A DNA stretch of 52,552 nt from Sphingobium sp. (GCA_013911745.1 JACESO010000006.1:1-52552); one strand, 5' to 3'; positions 8,378 through 17,106 are shown, counted from the stretch's first letter. Notes: generated from the sequence alone by a model not told the origin. Numbers and translations are program-made.

Positions 8378-11107
8378 ATGGCCATTCGTCTCCGTTCAGG
8401 TAGGATGCGCGCGCTGTGTGCTCTAGGCACCAGCACGTTCCTGACGCCCATGCTGCTGCCGACTGGTGCGGTGGCGCAGGAAGCTGTTCCACAGGCAGCG
8501 GACCAAGCCGACGCCGCGGCAGTCGATGCGGAAGCGGGTCTCGGCGTGATCGTGGTCACAGCGACGCGCAGCGCGCAGAGCATTCAGAAAGTACCGATTT
8601 CCATGCAGGCGCTCGGCGCCGAGAAACTGGCCGAGCGGCAGGTAAAGGGCCTCAGCGATTTCGCCACCCTGCTGCCGTCGGTTTCCTTCGAGGGCATCGG
8701 GCCTGGCCGCAACACCGCCTTCTTCCGGGGCATCGTGCCCGCGGGCGGCGCCTATGCGTCGGTCGGCTATTATTTGGACGATATTCCGATCACCGGAACC
8801 GAGGTGCCGGACATACACGCCTATGACATGGAACGGGTCGAGGCGCTGTCCGGGCCGCAGGGGACGCTATATGGCGCGGGATCGCTGGCGGGGACGATCC
8901 GCCTGATCACAAACAAGCCGACGCTGGACAAGTTCGAGTTCGGTTACGATGTTGAAGCCAACAAATATGGCAAGGGCGACTTTGGCGGGCAGTTCGAGTC
9001 CTACATCAACGTGCCCGTCAGCGAGACGCTGGCGGTGCGGGCGATGGGCTATTATCGGCGCGATGGCGGCTATATCGACAACACGCCCAATAATGGCCGC
9101 CTGAACAATGGCGCGCCGGCGGTCTATACCCTGGGCGACAACAACCCCAACACCTTCTTCAACCTGGACAACAGCGACATCGCCAAGGACGATTACAACA
9201 CGATCAAGGAATTTGGCGGTCGCTTGCAATTGCTGTGGGAGCCGGTCGAGGGATGGGCTTTCAATCCCTCGATCACCGCGCAGAAGCAGGTGTCCAACGG
9301 CTATTTCGGCTATGACCCGCGCGTCGGCGATCTGGAAGTCCACGATTATGACCAGACCAAAAATGACGATCGCTGGTATCAGGCGGCGCTGTCGATCCAC
9401 GGCCATATCGGCGACTGGGACATCGTTTCCGCGACCGGCTATTTCAAGCGCCGGCAACGGACGCTGAACGATTATACCTATTACACCGTCACCTATGACG
9501 GCTTCGGGCCTGGCTATGAAAGCTATCTGCAATTTTTCGACGATTGCACCGGGACCGGCGCGGCACAGCGCTGTTCGCTGATCGATCCGACGCAATTCTA
9601 TCACGCGGACACCCACCGCAACAAATTCACCCAGGAGCTGCGGATCAGCACGCCGAAGGACTGGCCGTTCGACGTGACGCTGGGCGGATTCTACCAACGG
9701 CAGAAGAACGAACTGAACACCAGCTACGCCATTCGCGGCCTGGATACGATCACCGGCTATACCGCGACCGGCGGCGGCGATGTTCCCGGCGGCCTGATCG
9801 GCGTTCCCGCCATGTACGGCATCGCTTATGACGACGACGGCAATCCCTTCTTCGACACCAGCGACATCGTCAATCCCAACGGCAATCCGCTGGGCACGAT
9901 GCTATACGGAACGCCGGCGGTGAAGGGCGACGCCTTCTATTTTGTGGAGCAGAATCAGCTTTACCATGACACTGCCATCTTCGCGGAAGGTCATTACAAC
10001 ATCACGCCAACGCTGAAGCTGACAGGCGGAATCCGCTATTTCTGGACCGATTATGCCGTGAAGGGCTTTGCCGGCGTTGCGGCGTCGGCTGCGAATACGG
10101 TCACATCGCTGTTCGTTCCCACGGGCCAGATGGGATGCCCGACGCCCTTGCCGGCCGAGCGGCTTCAATGCCTCAACACCAACTTCCGCGCTGCGGATCA
10201 GACCGGGCGCTACAAGGAGGATGGCGAGACGCACAAGATCGCGCTCGATTGGCAGATTACGCCGGACAAGATGGTCTATGCCAATTATTCCACAGGCTTC
10301 CGACCCGGTGGCTTCAACCGTCCGCTGCGCATCCGTAATTTTGGGCCGGTAGACGTGGCACCCTTCCAGTCCGAAACGCTCACTAATTACGAACTTGGCA
10401 TGAAGACGACTTGGGGCGGCATATTCCGCCTCAACGTCGCCGCTTATTTCGAGAAATGGGACAATATCCAATATGGCGTCGTCGTGTCCGGTGCGCAGGG
10501 CGCGGGCATGACCGGCAATGCCGGCAAGGCGGAGGTCAAAGGCATCGAGTATGACGCCGACCTGAAGCTCGGCAAGGTCACCATTTCGACCTCCGGTGCC
10601 TATAATGATGCGAGCCTCAGCGGCAATTTCTGCAACTTTGCGCTGGATCGGGCGACAGCCACCATTTCCCAGCTGCCCAGTTGTACATTGGGAGAGGACG
10701 TGCCGGGCTCCAACCCTCCCACGCCGCAGGTCGCGGCAGCGGACGGAACGCGCCTGCCGCGCCAGCCCAAGTTCAAGGGCACGACATCGGTTCGCTACGA
10801 TACAGAGCTGGGCGCCTATAGCGCCTTCCTCCAGGGTGCGGCCTTGTATCAGACCGGCGCGACCCAAGACCTCAACGTCGACAACAATGCCTTGTTGGGC
10901 AACACCAAGGGGTTCATCAGTTTCGACTTTTCCGGCGGGGTGAAGAAGGATGGATGGAGCCTGACGCTGTTCCTGCAAAATGCGTTCGACAAGCGGGGAC
11001 AGCTGACGCGCAACACCTTCTGCTCGATCGACTTCTGCGCAGGGTCGTCGCGCACCTTCACCATCAAGCCGCAATTTTTCGGCGTCAGGTTCGGCCAGAA
11101 ATTCTAG
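8378..11107 (+). CDS. TonB-dependent outer-membrane receptor
   Basis: This is a 909-residue outer-membrane active transporter. It starts with a signal peptide (Arg-rich start, then a hydrophobic segment ending near GAVAQ, residue ~34). A TonB-box-like segment GVIVVTATR follows, then the plug (VPISMQAL, LLPSVSFEGIGPGRN, ERVEALSGPQGTLYGAGSLAGTI) and a long beta-barrel ending in an aromatic residue (FFGVRFGQKF). This is the typical sphingomonad TonB receptor layout. The ligand is not readable from sequence. Its place between the QHNDH and TTQ-dehydrogenase loci, facing away from the sulfotransferase, suggests uptake of an amine-bearing or sulfated compound or a metal chelate, but that is inference. 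Confidence 0.95.
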   Translation: MAIRLRSGRMRALCALGTSTFLTPMLLPTGAVAQEAVPQAADQADAAAVDAEAGLGVIVVTATRSAQSIQKVPISMQALGAEKLAERQVKGLSDFATLLPSVSFEGIGPGRNTAFFRGIVPAGGAYASVGYYLDDIPITGTEVPDIHAYDMERVEALSGPQGTLYGAGSLAGTIRLITNKPTLDKFEFGYDVEANKYGKGDFGGQFESYINVPVSETLAVRAMGYYRRDGGYIDNTPNNGRLNNGAPAVYTLGDNNPNTFFNLDNSDIAKDDYNTIKEFGGRLQLLWEPVEGWAFNPSITAQKQVSNGYFGYDPRVGDLEVHDYDQTKNDDRWYQAALSIHGHIGDWDIVSATGYFKRRQRTLNDYTYYTVTYDGFGPGYESYLQFFDDCTGTGAAQRCSLIDPTQFYHADTHRNKFTQELRISTPKDWPFDVTLGGFYQRQKNELNTSYAIRGLDTITGYTATGGGDVPGGLIGVPAMYGIAYDDDGNPFFDTSDIVNPNGNPLGTMLYGTPAVKGDAFYFVEQNQLYHDTAIFAEGHYNITPTLKLTGGIRYFWTDYAVKGFAGVAASAANTVTSLFVPTGQMGCPTPLPAERLQCLNTNFRAADQTGRYKEDGETHKIALDWQITPDKMVYANYSTGFRPGGFNRPLRIRNFGPVDVAPFQSETLTNYELGMKTTWGGIFRLNVAAYFEKWDNIQYGVVVSGAQGAGMTGNAGKAEVKGIEYDADLKLGKVTISTSGAYNDASLSGNFCNFALDRATATISQLPSCTLGEDVPGSNPPTPQVAAADGTRLPRQPKFKGTTSVRYDTELGAYSAFLQGAALYQTGATQDLNVDNNALLGNTKGFISFDFSGGVKKDGWSLTLFLQNAFDKRGQLTRNTFCSIDFCAGSSRTFTIKPQFFGVRFGQKF

Positions 11108-11121
11108 GAATATCGTTCAGC

Positions 11122-11430
11122 ATGGTGGCCATGCCTCGCACTCTATCTGTGCGCGGCATGGCCATTGCCACTGGAGCGGCAATCCTGCTGCTCCATATGC
11201 CGCACGGTGCCGGAGCGCAGGAGGATCATTCCAGCCTCAACCGGGAAAGCTATCGCCGCAAATGCCTGATGTGCCACAGCCGCTCCGCGCCTGAGGGCGT
11301 GTCGCCGGAGATATTGGCGGGCCTTCATCCCGAACCAGGGCTACCGCCGGCGGTGGCGATGCCGGGAGTGAGTTGCTGGCGTCGCTGCACCACCTGCTGG
11401 CCGAAGGATCTGCGCAGCGTGCCAAAATAA
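11122..11430 (+). pseudogene. Short c-type cytochrome-like protein, possibly broken
   Basis: A 102-residue frame starts 14 bases after the TonB receptor stop. It has a signal peptide (GMAIATGAAILLLHMP...AGAQ) and one haem c attachment motif, CLMCH, followed by APEGVSPEILAGLHPEPGLPP. After that the protein becomes odd (GVSCWRRCTTCWPKDLRS) and stops. In another frame from about 11,340 the DNA can be read as an amphipathic stretch (SELLASLHHLLAEGSAQ), which hints at a frameshift. No axial methionine can be placed confidently. It may be a genuine small haem protein or the 5' end of a decayed cytochrome gene. Haem motif and signal peptide are seen; the frameshift is inferred. Confidence 0.4.
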
Positions 11431-11522
11431 GGCATGACCGCGAAGGCCAACCCCGATCTCCTGCCAGCCCGGTTCGTGAAGGGACGCATATCCGCCGCCG
11501 ACCTCACCGATAGAAGGCTGCT

Positions 11523-12035
11523 CTATCGCGCCTTTGACGGAAACAGCTGCCGCAACGATGCGGGCGCGTGACATTGCCGGATTGCGGTTTCGACATGGCG
11601 GGCGCGTTCAGCGGTAAGGGAGGCGGAGGACAGGGCGAAACGCCGTTCGTGCGCGATCTCCTCCGCAGTGAAGGGGGCGCTGCCCTGCGGCACGCTACCC
11701 CCGCCGAGACCAAAGACGACGAAGTTCATCATGTCGGCCAGTTGTTGATTATCCTTTATCCGGCTCAGCGCGACATTGGGAAGGCGGATGAGATAGGCAC
11801 GCGTCCGCGGCGTGCACAGGAACCAGCCCACCCTGCCGCGCAATTCGGGCAAGGCGGCGGGCGCGGCACTGCCCTGCACTCCGTGGCAGCCCCCGCAATT
11901 TTCGACATAGTCTGATCGGGCGAGGTCGGGATCGGTGATCGCGGCCGGAAGCACGCCCATGGGCGGCAGCCCGGCCCTGCCGATGCCGACTGCGCCGAAC
12001 AGCAGCAGCGAAGCCGTCAGTAACGCGCGTGTCAT
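11523..12035 (-). CDS. Periplasmic monohaem cytochrome c, last gene of the aau operon
   Basis: This 170-residue protein is exported by a signal peptide (MTRALLTASLLLFGAVGIGRA) and carries one haem c motif, CGGCH (in YVENCGGCHGVQG). The start is the ATG at 12035, just downstream of the aauA stop (11 bp gap). An upstream in-frame extension to 12113 lies inside aauA. The likely job is to accept electrons from the TTQ dehydrogenase. The C-terminal half (PFTAEEIAHERR...LTAERARHVETA) resembles the cytochrome at 17202-17675 (PFTAAEIAKVRAG...LTASQVAAERGR), so the two look paralogous. Further cysteines near the end (RQCHAP) and in FLCTPRT do not form a second CxxCH. Confidence 0.8.
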   Translation of the reverse strand: MTRALLTASLLLFGAVGIGRAGLPPMGVLPAAITDPDLARSDYVENCGGCHGVQGSAAPAALPELRGRVGWFLCTPRTRAYLIRLPNVALSRIKDNQQLADMMNFVVFGLGGGSVPQGSAPFTAEEIAHERRFALSSASLTAERARHVETAIRQCHAPASLRQLFPSKAR

Positions 12036-12046
12036 GCCGGGCTGCG

Positions 12047-12592
12047 TCAGCTGGCCGCACCCACCAGCACCGCGGTGGAGCAATGATATTCCATGCTGCT
12101 CGTACCAAAGCACCAGATTACGTCATTGTTGAGTTGAGGCATGTAAAGCTGGGTTTCGCGATCGGTATTGTCGCAGCCGCACTGTCCGCAGGCCGGCTTG
12201 CCGCAACAGTCGCGATAGGCGATGAGGTAGGCCTTGCCGTCATCGGGATTGATGCATGTGCCGACCCAGGAAACGGGGGAGGGCTCCGCGCCGGCCGGGC
12301 AGCTGTGGATGCCGCCGCCGCAGCAGGTGCAGAGTGCGCCATCGATGGCGCAATAGCGCCAATAGTCGCACTTGCTGTCATCCTTGCTCTGCGCGGTGCG
12401 GGCGAAAGCGGTCTTGGCCTCGGGCGAGCGATCAGGCTTCGCCGCCTCCGCGCGGCTGACCGGTAGCAGCGGAAAGGCAGGTGCTGCGACCAGAGCCGTG
12501 CCCAGCCGAGCCAGCATCGATCGGCGCGAGGTGCCGCCCGCCAGCTTGCGCAGCAATTTTTCCCCCATGGCGTCGGCGTCGAACTTCTTCAT
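12047..12592 (-). CDS. aauA: Aromatic/methylamine dehydrogenase light chain (TTQ subunit)
   Basis: This is the catalytic small subunit of a tryptophan tryptophylquinone amine dehydrogenase, 181 residues as precursor. TTQ tryptophans are W109 (SPVSWVGTC) and W160 (NNDVIWCFG). Acidic active-site residues are D84 (CAIDGALC) and D128 (AYRDCCGK). This numbering coincides with the one I recall for Alcaligenes faecalis aromatic amine dehydrogenase. The cysteine-rich body (CDYWRYC, CTCCGG, CGKPACGQCGC) supplies the family's disulfides and looks closer to the aromatic than the methylamine enzymes. The position of the conserved active-site Thr172 is Ser here (YHCSTA). The long leader with RRSMLARLGTALVAAPAF suggests Tat-type export. 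The start (ATG at 12592) is chosen because the frame upstream lies within mauD. Confidence 0.93.
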   Translation of the reverse strand: MKKFDADAMGEKLLRKLAGGTSRRSMLARLGTALVAAPAFPLLPVSRAEAAKPDRSPEAKTAFARTAQSKDDSKCDYWRYCAIDGALCTCCGGGIHSCPAGAEPSPVSWVGTCINPDDGKAYLIAYRDCCGKPACGQCGCDNTDRETQLYMPQLNNDVIWCFGTSSMEYHCSTAVLVGAAS

Positions 12593-12618
12593 GTCACGGA
12601 ACCCCCTATGGCAATGAT

Positions 12619-13221
12619 TCAGGCGGCCTGAGCCTTGAGCGAACCGATATAGTCCTGCACCGTCTTGATCCCCATCTCGTGTGCGACGATCAGGCTTTCG
12701 AGATGCTCGCGGCTGTTGACCAGCCCCTTGGACAAAATCGTGCCATCTGCGTCCAGCAGTACCGCAAAGGGCAGCTTGGCCACGCCATAGGCCTGACCGA
12801 CCTCGGGACCGTTGACGAAGGCATAGGCTTCCAGCCCATGCTGGGCGATCATCGACCGTTGAACGGCGAGATCGTCGTCTCCCACGAAGGTCAATGCGAC
12901 CCGTTCGTCCCGCGCGAAGGATTTGGCCATCGGGATGATGTTCTTGCACAACGGGCATTGCGCGGACACGAACATCAACAACCGCAACGACGTGCCATGC
13001 GCGTGGCCGCCTATCGTCACGGAAGCACCATCGATGGTCCGAGCGTCGATCTTGACGATGGCGTCGCCGACCCCCGGGCCGCCGCTGGTGGCGAGCGCTC
13101 CGGCGGGCGCCACGCGGATATGCAGCACGCCCACCTGCCGCGCGACCGCCAGCAGTCCGACGCCAAGCGCCAGCAGAACGACCCATGACAGGATTTGCGC
13201 GATGATGAGAGACGTTAGCAT
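12619..13221 (-). CDS. mauD: TTQ dehydrogenase accessory protein MauD (thioredoxin-like)
   Basis: This 200-residue protein has an N-terminal membrane anchor (LIIAQILSWVVLLALGVGLLAVA) and a periplasmic thioredoxin-like domain with the redox pair C89/C92 (SAQCPLCKNI). MauD proteins are needed for correct disulfide formation and stability of the cysteine-rich TTQ light chain. It sits directly between mauE (4 bp gap upstream) and aauA (26 bp gap downstream), the standard B-E-D-A order of mau/aau operons. Length and architecture are normal for the family. Confidence 0.92.
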   Translation of the reverse strand: MLTSLIIAQILSWVVLLALGVGLLAVARQVGVLHIRVAPAGALATSGGPGVGDAIVKIDARTIDGASVTIGGHAHGTSLRLLMFVSAQCPLCKNIIPMAKSFARDERVALTFVGDDDLAVQRSMIAQHGLEAYAFVNGPEVGQAYGVAKLPFAVLLDADGTILSKGLVNSREHLESLIVAHEMGIKTVQDYIGSLKAQAA

Positions 13222-13225
13222 ATGT

Positions 13226-13759
13226 CTATCTCCGGTAGGCGGCGGCCGGCGCGGCGATCAGCGCCAGAATGTGGCCGAGCAGATGATAAGCGAGGAAAAG
13301 CGCCACCCCGCCGACGGCGGCGGTGCCGATATCGAGCGCCGACAGGGCCGGGGCAGGCGCCAGGCGCAACGCGATGAGCGCGATCAGCAGCAGGTTGCGA
13401 CCGACCAGCGGCCAGCCGATCGGATGGCGCAGCTGCGATCGGCCGCAGCCGCAATCGATCTGACTGCGTCCTCGCGCTATGTTGACTGCCATCGCTCCGG
13501 CGAAAAGAGCGAGCAGCAGCATCGCGAGAACGACTGGCACGGTCGTAAGGCCTGCGATCAAGGTGGCTCCGATTGCGATCTCCGCCAGCGGCAGGACCGT
13601 CGCGGCGGGAGTCACCAGAGCGGACGGAAGCAGCCGATAATTGGCGATTACTCCGGGCAGCAAGTGCCTATGGCGCAGCTTCGAAAGACCCGCCTGCAGC
13701 AGGATCAATCCGACCCCGACAGCGGCCGCGAAGGCTGCGATCGCCAGACCCATCTCCAT
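13226..13759 (-). CDS. mauE: TTQ dehydrogenase accessory membrane protein MauE
   Basis: This is a 177-residue integral membrane protein of the MauE/DoxX-like family. It starts at the ATG at 13759 (MEMGLAIAAFAAAVGVGLILLQAGLSK, split here only for description) and has about five hydrophobic helices. A DCGCGRS motif in the middle carries the cysteine pair typical of MauE. It is thought to partner MauD in maturing the light chain. The longer upstream frame to 14005 lies inside aauB and has no export signal. Only 2 bp separate it from the aauB stop, so the genes are probably co-translated. Confidence 0.9.
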   Translation of the reverse strand: MEMGLAIAAFAAAVGVGLILLQAGLSKLRHRHLLPGVIANYRLLPSALVTPAATVLPLAEIAIGATLIAGLTTVPVVLAMLLLALFAGAMAVNIARGRSQIDCGCGRSQLRHPIGWPLVGRNLLLIALIALRLAPAPALSALDIGTAAVGGVALFLAYHLLGHILALIAAPAAAYRR

Positions 13760-13761
13760 CG

Positions 13762-14940
13762 TCAGGAGGGGTCCAGGACCGTGATGGTGCTGCCACCGGC
13801 CTTCTCGATCTTGTGCTTTTCCTCCCAGGTGGCGAGGTCGATGACAATGGCGGTGCCCTTTTCCCCATTCATCACGAGCAACGGCTTGTCCGCTTGGGTG
13901 ACCTCGATATTGTTCATCGGCTCTTCGAGAGGGTGGCGCTTCACCACTTTCTGGCTTGCGAGATCGACCTCCCACACTTCGGAACCCGACGCCTTGTGGG
14001 ACCAATATTCGCCCATGTGCATCAGCACGAACAAATGGCCCGTCGCCCGGTGCAACGCCATCGGCTGACGCCCGCCCGGATACCAGTTGAGTTCCAGCGG
14101 CTTGGTTTCGCCGGGTCGAATGCCTGCGGCCGCCTGGATCGAGAAGGGCGCTGATATGGTTGGCGCGGCCCCAAGCTTCGCGACCCAGATCTGGCCGGTG
14201 TAGCTCAGGAAGGTCGTTTCCTTCTTCTTCCGGTCATAAGTGAAATTGTCGAAGATCGGATCGTCCGTCGCCGAGAAGAAGGGGGCGCTATGGGTGATAT
14301 CAGCCTTCTTGCCTGTCAGCTTGACCGTCGCGAGCGATCCGTCCCCGCATAATGCGGAAAAGCCGACGCCCGGATTGGGCATCATGCTGGCGCATCCGGG
14401 CAGCTCGACATTGGCGACGAATTTGCGCGTCACCAGGTCGACGATGTTGACCGAGGATGCCGGGCTGAGATTATAGACGAAGGCGGTCTTGCCATCGTCG
14501 CTGATGATGAAATTATTCTTTCGCGATCCGATGAGTATCCGGTCGGGAATGGCGATTTCCGCCAGTAACTTCAACTCGCGCGTGTCGTAAACCGACACCA
14601 TGTCCTGCCTGGTGCCGCGATCACCCTTGGACCAGATGGTTTCCGCGACATAATAATATTTGCCCGCGGGATCGATCGCCATGTCGGCAAGGCGACGGGT
14701 TTCAACCATGCCCTTCATCTTGCCGGCTTCGCCGTCGAAGATGCTGGTGCCCGGCATATCCCAGCCGCCATCTATGAAGAACCAGTTGGGCTTGGGCGGT
14801 TCCATCGTCACGACGTCGGATGTTTCCGGCTCCAGCGTCGCCGCCACATCAGCAGGCGCGGCGTGGCTGGTGACGGCTACGCTCAACGCCAGGCCCAAGG
14901 CGGTTGCGGCGAAAAATCCCCTAAAGACGCTGCTCGACAT
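13762..14940 (-). CDS. aauB: Aromatic/methylamine dehydrogenase heavy chain
   Basis: This is the large, non-cofactor subunit of the TTQ amine dehydrogenase, a seven-bladed beta-propeller of 392 residues. I chose the ATG at 14940: it has a good ribosome-binding site (AAGGGG, about 10 bases upstream) and opens with a signal peptide (VFRGFFAATALGLALSVAV...SHA). Propeller and family features include IDGGWDMPGTS, AIDPAGKYYYVAETIW, YDTRELKLLAEIAIP and WEVDLASQKVVKRHPL. It is the first structural gene of the aau block, followed by mauE after 2 bp. A 67 bp gap separates it from the upstream transporter. Confidence 0.92.
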   Translation of the reverse strand: MSSSVFRGFFAATALGLALSVAVTSHAAPADVAATLEPETSDVVTMEPPKPNWFFIDGGWDMPGTSIFDGEAGKMKGMVETRRLADMAIDPAGKYYYVAETIWSKGDRGTRQDMVSVYDTRELKLLAEIAIPDRILIGSRKNNFIISDDGKTAFVYNLSPASSVNIVDLVTRKFVANVELPGCASMMPNPGVGFSALCGDGSLATVKLTGKKADITHSAPFFSATDDPIFDNFTYDRKKKETTFLSYTGQIWVAKLGAAPTISAPFSIQAAAGIRPGETKPLELNWYPGGRQPMALHRATGHLFVLMHMGEYWSHKASGSEVWEVDLASQKVVKRHPLEEPMNNIEVTQADKPLLVMNGEKGTAIVIDLATWEEKHKIEKAGGSTITVLDPS

Positions 14941-15007
14941 CTCGCGTGATCCCCTTGATCGGTGCGACAGGGGGCGAACTCTGTGCTGGTCCGACTTCCT
15001 GCTGCGG

Positions 15008-16318
15008 CTAAGGCTGGACAAGTGTCAAGGATTGGTCAAGAGGGTCAGGACGCGATACACAAAATTTCTCGGCCTGAAGCAGGTCGGGCGGCGGCTCGTC
15101 CATATTGTCAACTTGAGGAAGGCCGGGGGCGGGCGCCCTGGTTGCCACCAGCAGCGCGACACATCCGCACAACAGGGTGGCCGTCACGCCATCGATCAGG
15201 GACCATGGACCAAAAGCGGTCGACAGGATTGAGCCGGCCACCGGCCCGGCGATCATGCCGAGGCCGTGGATGCAGGATACGAAGCGGCGGAAAAGCAGGG
15301 TTCCGTGAGCGGCCGTCGCTTCCCCGGAAAAGCGGACGATGGTGGCGGTCGATCCAACATTGAGAAGGCCGATCGAGAGGATGAAAAGGGCGGGAGAGCC
15401 GGGGCGGGTCATTACCAGCGGTGCCAGCAGGCAAAGGCTGGAGAGCAGCCCGGTCAACGGCAGCGGCACGACCATGTGATCGCGCATGACGGTCAGAGCC
15501 GTCAATGCGCCGACCACCGATCCAATGGCGACCGCGGTCCCGATCACATCGTCGTTAATGCCAGCTGCCATCGCGAGCGCGCCGGCGAAACTCCAGACCA
15601 TCATGGTCGCGGCGATGAAGCAGAAAAGAGCGGTCGCGAGTGCCCAGGCACGCAGCGGCGGAGCGACGTTCTCGGTCCGATCGGTGACGGTGGCGCGCTT
15701 GGGCACGGGGCTGGCGGGCAGCGCTGACAGCAGCAGCAGCAGGCCGGCCGGGAACACCGCCAGAAGGCGCAACGCCACGACGGGGCGTGCCGCATCGCTT
15801 ATGGCCGGAAGAACCAACGCCACAAGAGTGGAGAGCAGCAACTGGATGATGAAGACCGCCCCATAGGCGAGGGCAGGCCGGCTCGCCGCCGCCATGCTCA
15901 TGGCATATGTGTACGCAACGCCCATGCCGATGCCGAACAGGCCGCGGACGGCGATCAGCATCCACAGGTCGTCCAGCGCAGGTGTCATCACACTGGTCAC
16001 GAAGGCGATCAATGCCGCGAAAGCCGGAGCCATACGCGGCATGGATGTGCCGCCTCGCCATATGATGATGCCACCCATCGCCATGCCTGCCTGAGTCGCG
16101 CCGACAATCCAGCCGTGATTGGACGGATCGAGGCTGGTCGCGGCGGCCAGCAGGGTGAGAAAGACAGGGTCGATCCCAGGCTGCAAAAGCGCCAGCGCGG
16201 CTGCAAGGATGCAGACACCGGTCCGTTCAGATGCCCCTGTGGGCAGTAGGCGATGTCCTCCCACGACGAATCCCCCGAGCAAGAGCGGCGCGCACGGCGC
16301 CCTGCCGATCAGATCCAT
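15008..16318 (-). CDS. Major facilitator superfamily transporter
   Basis: This 436-residue integral membrane protein has about twelve hydrophobic helices in two halves, consistent with an MFS permease. Examples are VCILAAALALLQPGIDPVFL, AIGSVVGALTALTVM and SIGLLNVGSTATIVR. It lies in the same direction between the TetR gene (15 bp gap) and aauB (67 bp gap), so it is probably part of the same transcript and may import the amine or export a product such as the aldehyde or acid. The C-terminus ends in a soluble tail with charged residues. The substrate cannot be told from sequence. Confidence 0.8.
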   Translation of the reverse strand: MDLIGRAPCAPLLLGGFVVGGHRLLPTGASERTGVCILAAALALLQPGIDPVFLTLLAAATSLDPSNHGWIVGATQAGMAMGGIIIWRGGTSMPRMAPAFAALIAFVTSVMTPALDDLWMLIAVRGLFGIGMGVAYTYAMSMAAASRPALAYGAVFIIQLLLSTLVALVLPAISDAARPVVALRLLAVFPAGLLLLLSALPASPVPKRATVTDRTENVAPPLRAWALATALFCFIAATMMVWSFAGALAMAAGINDDVIGTAVAIGSVVGALTALTVMRDHMVVPLPLTGLLSSLCLLAPLVMTRPGSPALFILSIGLLNVGSTATIVRFSGEATAAHGTLLFRRFVSCIHGLGMIAGPVAGSILSTAFGPWSLIDGVTATLLCGCVALLVATRAPAPGLPQVDNMDEPPPDLLQAEKFCVSRPDPLDQSLTLVQP

Positions 16319-16333
16319 CCCCCTTGAGCGGTA

Positions 16334-16987
16334 TCAGGCCGCTTCAGTCATCAGCCCCGCAAGATCGCGCGAAGTCACCGTTTTGGCAAGATGCACGAAC
16401 GACATCGCCGCAAGCGCGGTGAAGACCGGCATCTTGTTCGCCCATGGCTTTTGGTGGCCCAAGAAGGGGGTCGATCCTTCCATCGACGCACTGATGAACA
16501 GCGAGAGGCTATGCACGTCATCCGGGCTCAGCGCAGGATTGATCTGAGACACATATTCGCCGATCACCTCATGCACCTTTCCGTAGAAAAGGCGCACACG
16601 GTCTGCGACGAACTCGCTCTGATTGGCGAGCGCCCACAATTCGGTGAACAAATGGGTTGTCCGCTTGGTCTGAATATCCTCCAGGCACAGGATGATCACC
16701 AGCTTCAACCGTTCCTCTGCGGTAAGCCCCGGCTTACGCACCATCTCGTCCAGCAACTTGTCGTAAGATTCCAGCATCTCATCCAGCATCACCTGGATCA
16801 GCATTTCCTTTCGGGGGAAATGATAGCTGACATTACCGACCTTCAGGTCGCATCGCGCGGCGATACGGCGCAGCGTGAAAGCTTCCGCACCTTCATCGAT
16901 CAGCACGCCGAGCGCTGCCTTGAGGATCTGGTCGACCGTTTCTGACCCGCGCGCATAGATGCCGGGTCGGGATGGAGCGGTTATCAT
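16334..16987 (-). CDS. TetR-family regulator of the aau region
   Basis: This 217-residue regulator has a normal TetR N-terminal DNA-binding domain: DQILKAALGVLIDEGAEAF, then the helix-turn-helix TLRRIAARCDLKVGNVSYHF (about residues 38-57), followed by a larger all-helical ligand domain. It heads the minus-strand block tetR-MFS-aauB-mauE-mauD-aauA-cytochrome and is divergent from a cytochrome c gene at 17202. It probably represses its own operon and perhaps the divergent cytochrome, released by an amine or product. The ligand is unknown. Confidence 0.85.
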   Translation of the reverse strand: MITAPSRPGIYARGSETVDQILKAALGVLIDEGAEAFTLRRIAARCDLKVGNVSYHFPRKEMLIQVMLDEMLESYDKLLDEMVRKPGLTAEERLKLVIILCLEDIQTKRTTHLFTELWALANQSEFVADRVRLFYGKVHEVIGEYVSQINPALSPDDVHSLSLFISASMEGSTPFLGHQKPWANKMPVFTALAAMSFVHLAKTVTSRDLAGLMTEAA

Positions 16988-17066
16988 GTTACATCTACCT
17001 TGTTGTCCGACCTATCATGGCGCGGCCGATCATGCCACCCTTCTCGCAACGGAATGAAAGGAAGGG

Positions 17067-17106
17067 TTGACGAATATTTGAAGAATGTCCAATATTGGGC
17101 TCTTCA
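17067..17106. promoter_or_regulatory. Candidate TetR operator and promoter
   Basis: In the spacer between tetR and the divergent cytochrome gene, TTGACG (17067-17072) and AATATT (17091-17096) with 18-base spacing resemble a plus-strand promoter. Overlapping it are a 10-bp palindrome (CCAATATTGG, 17089-17098) and outer arms TGAAGA (17079-17084) and TCTTCA (17101-17106). The symmetry centres differ by one base. Palindromes of 10 bp occur by chance, so this is a suggestion only. Confidence 0.3.

Noticed and set aside
11431-11572. Continuation of the broken cytochrome as a 45-residue frame
   Set aside because: It overlaps the 3' end of the convergent cytochrome gene and shows no family motif.
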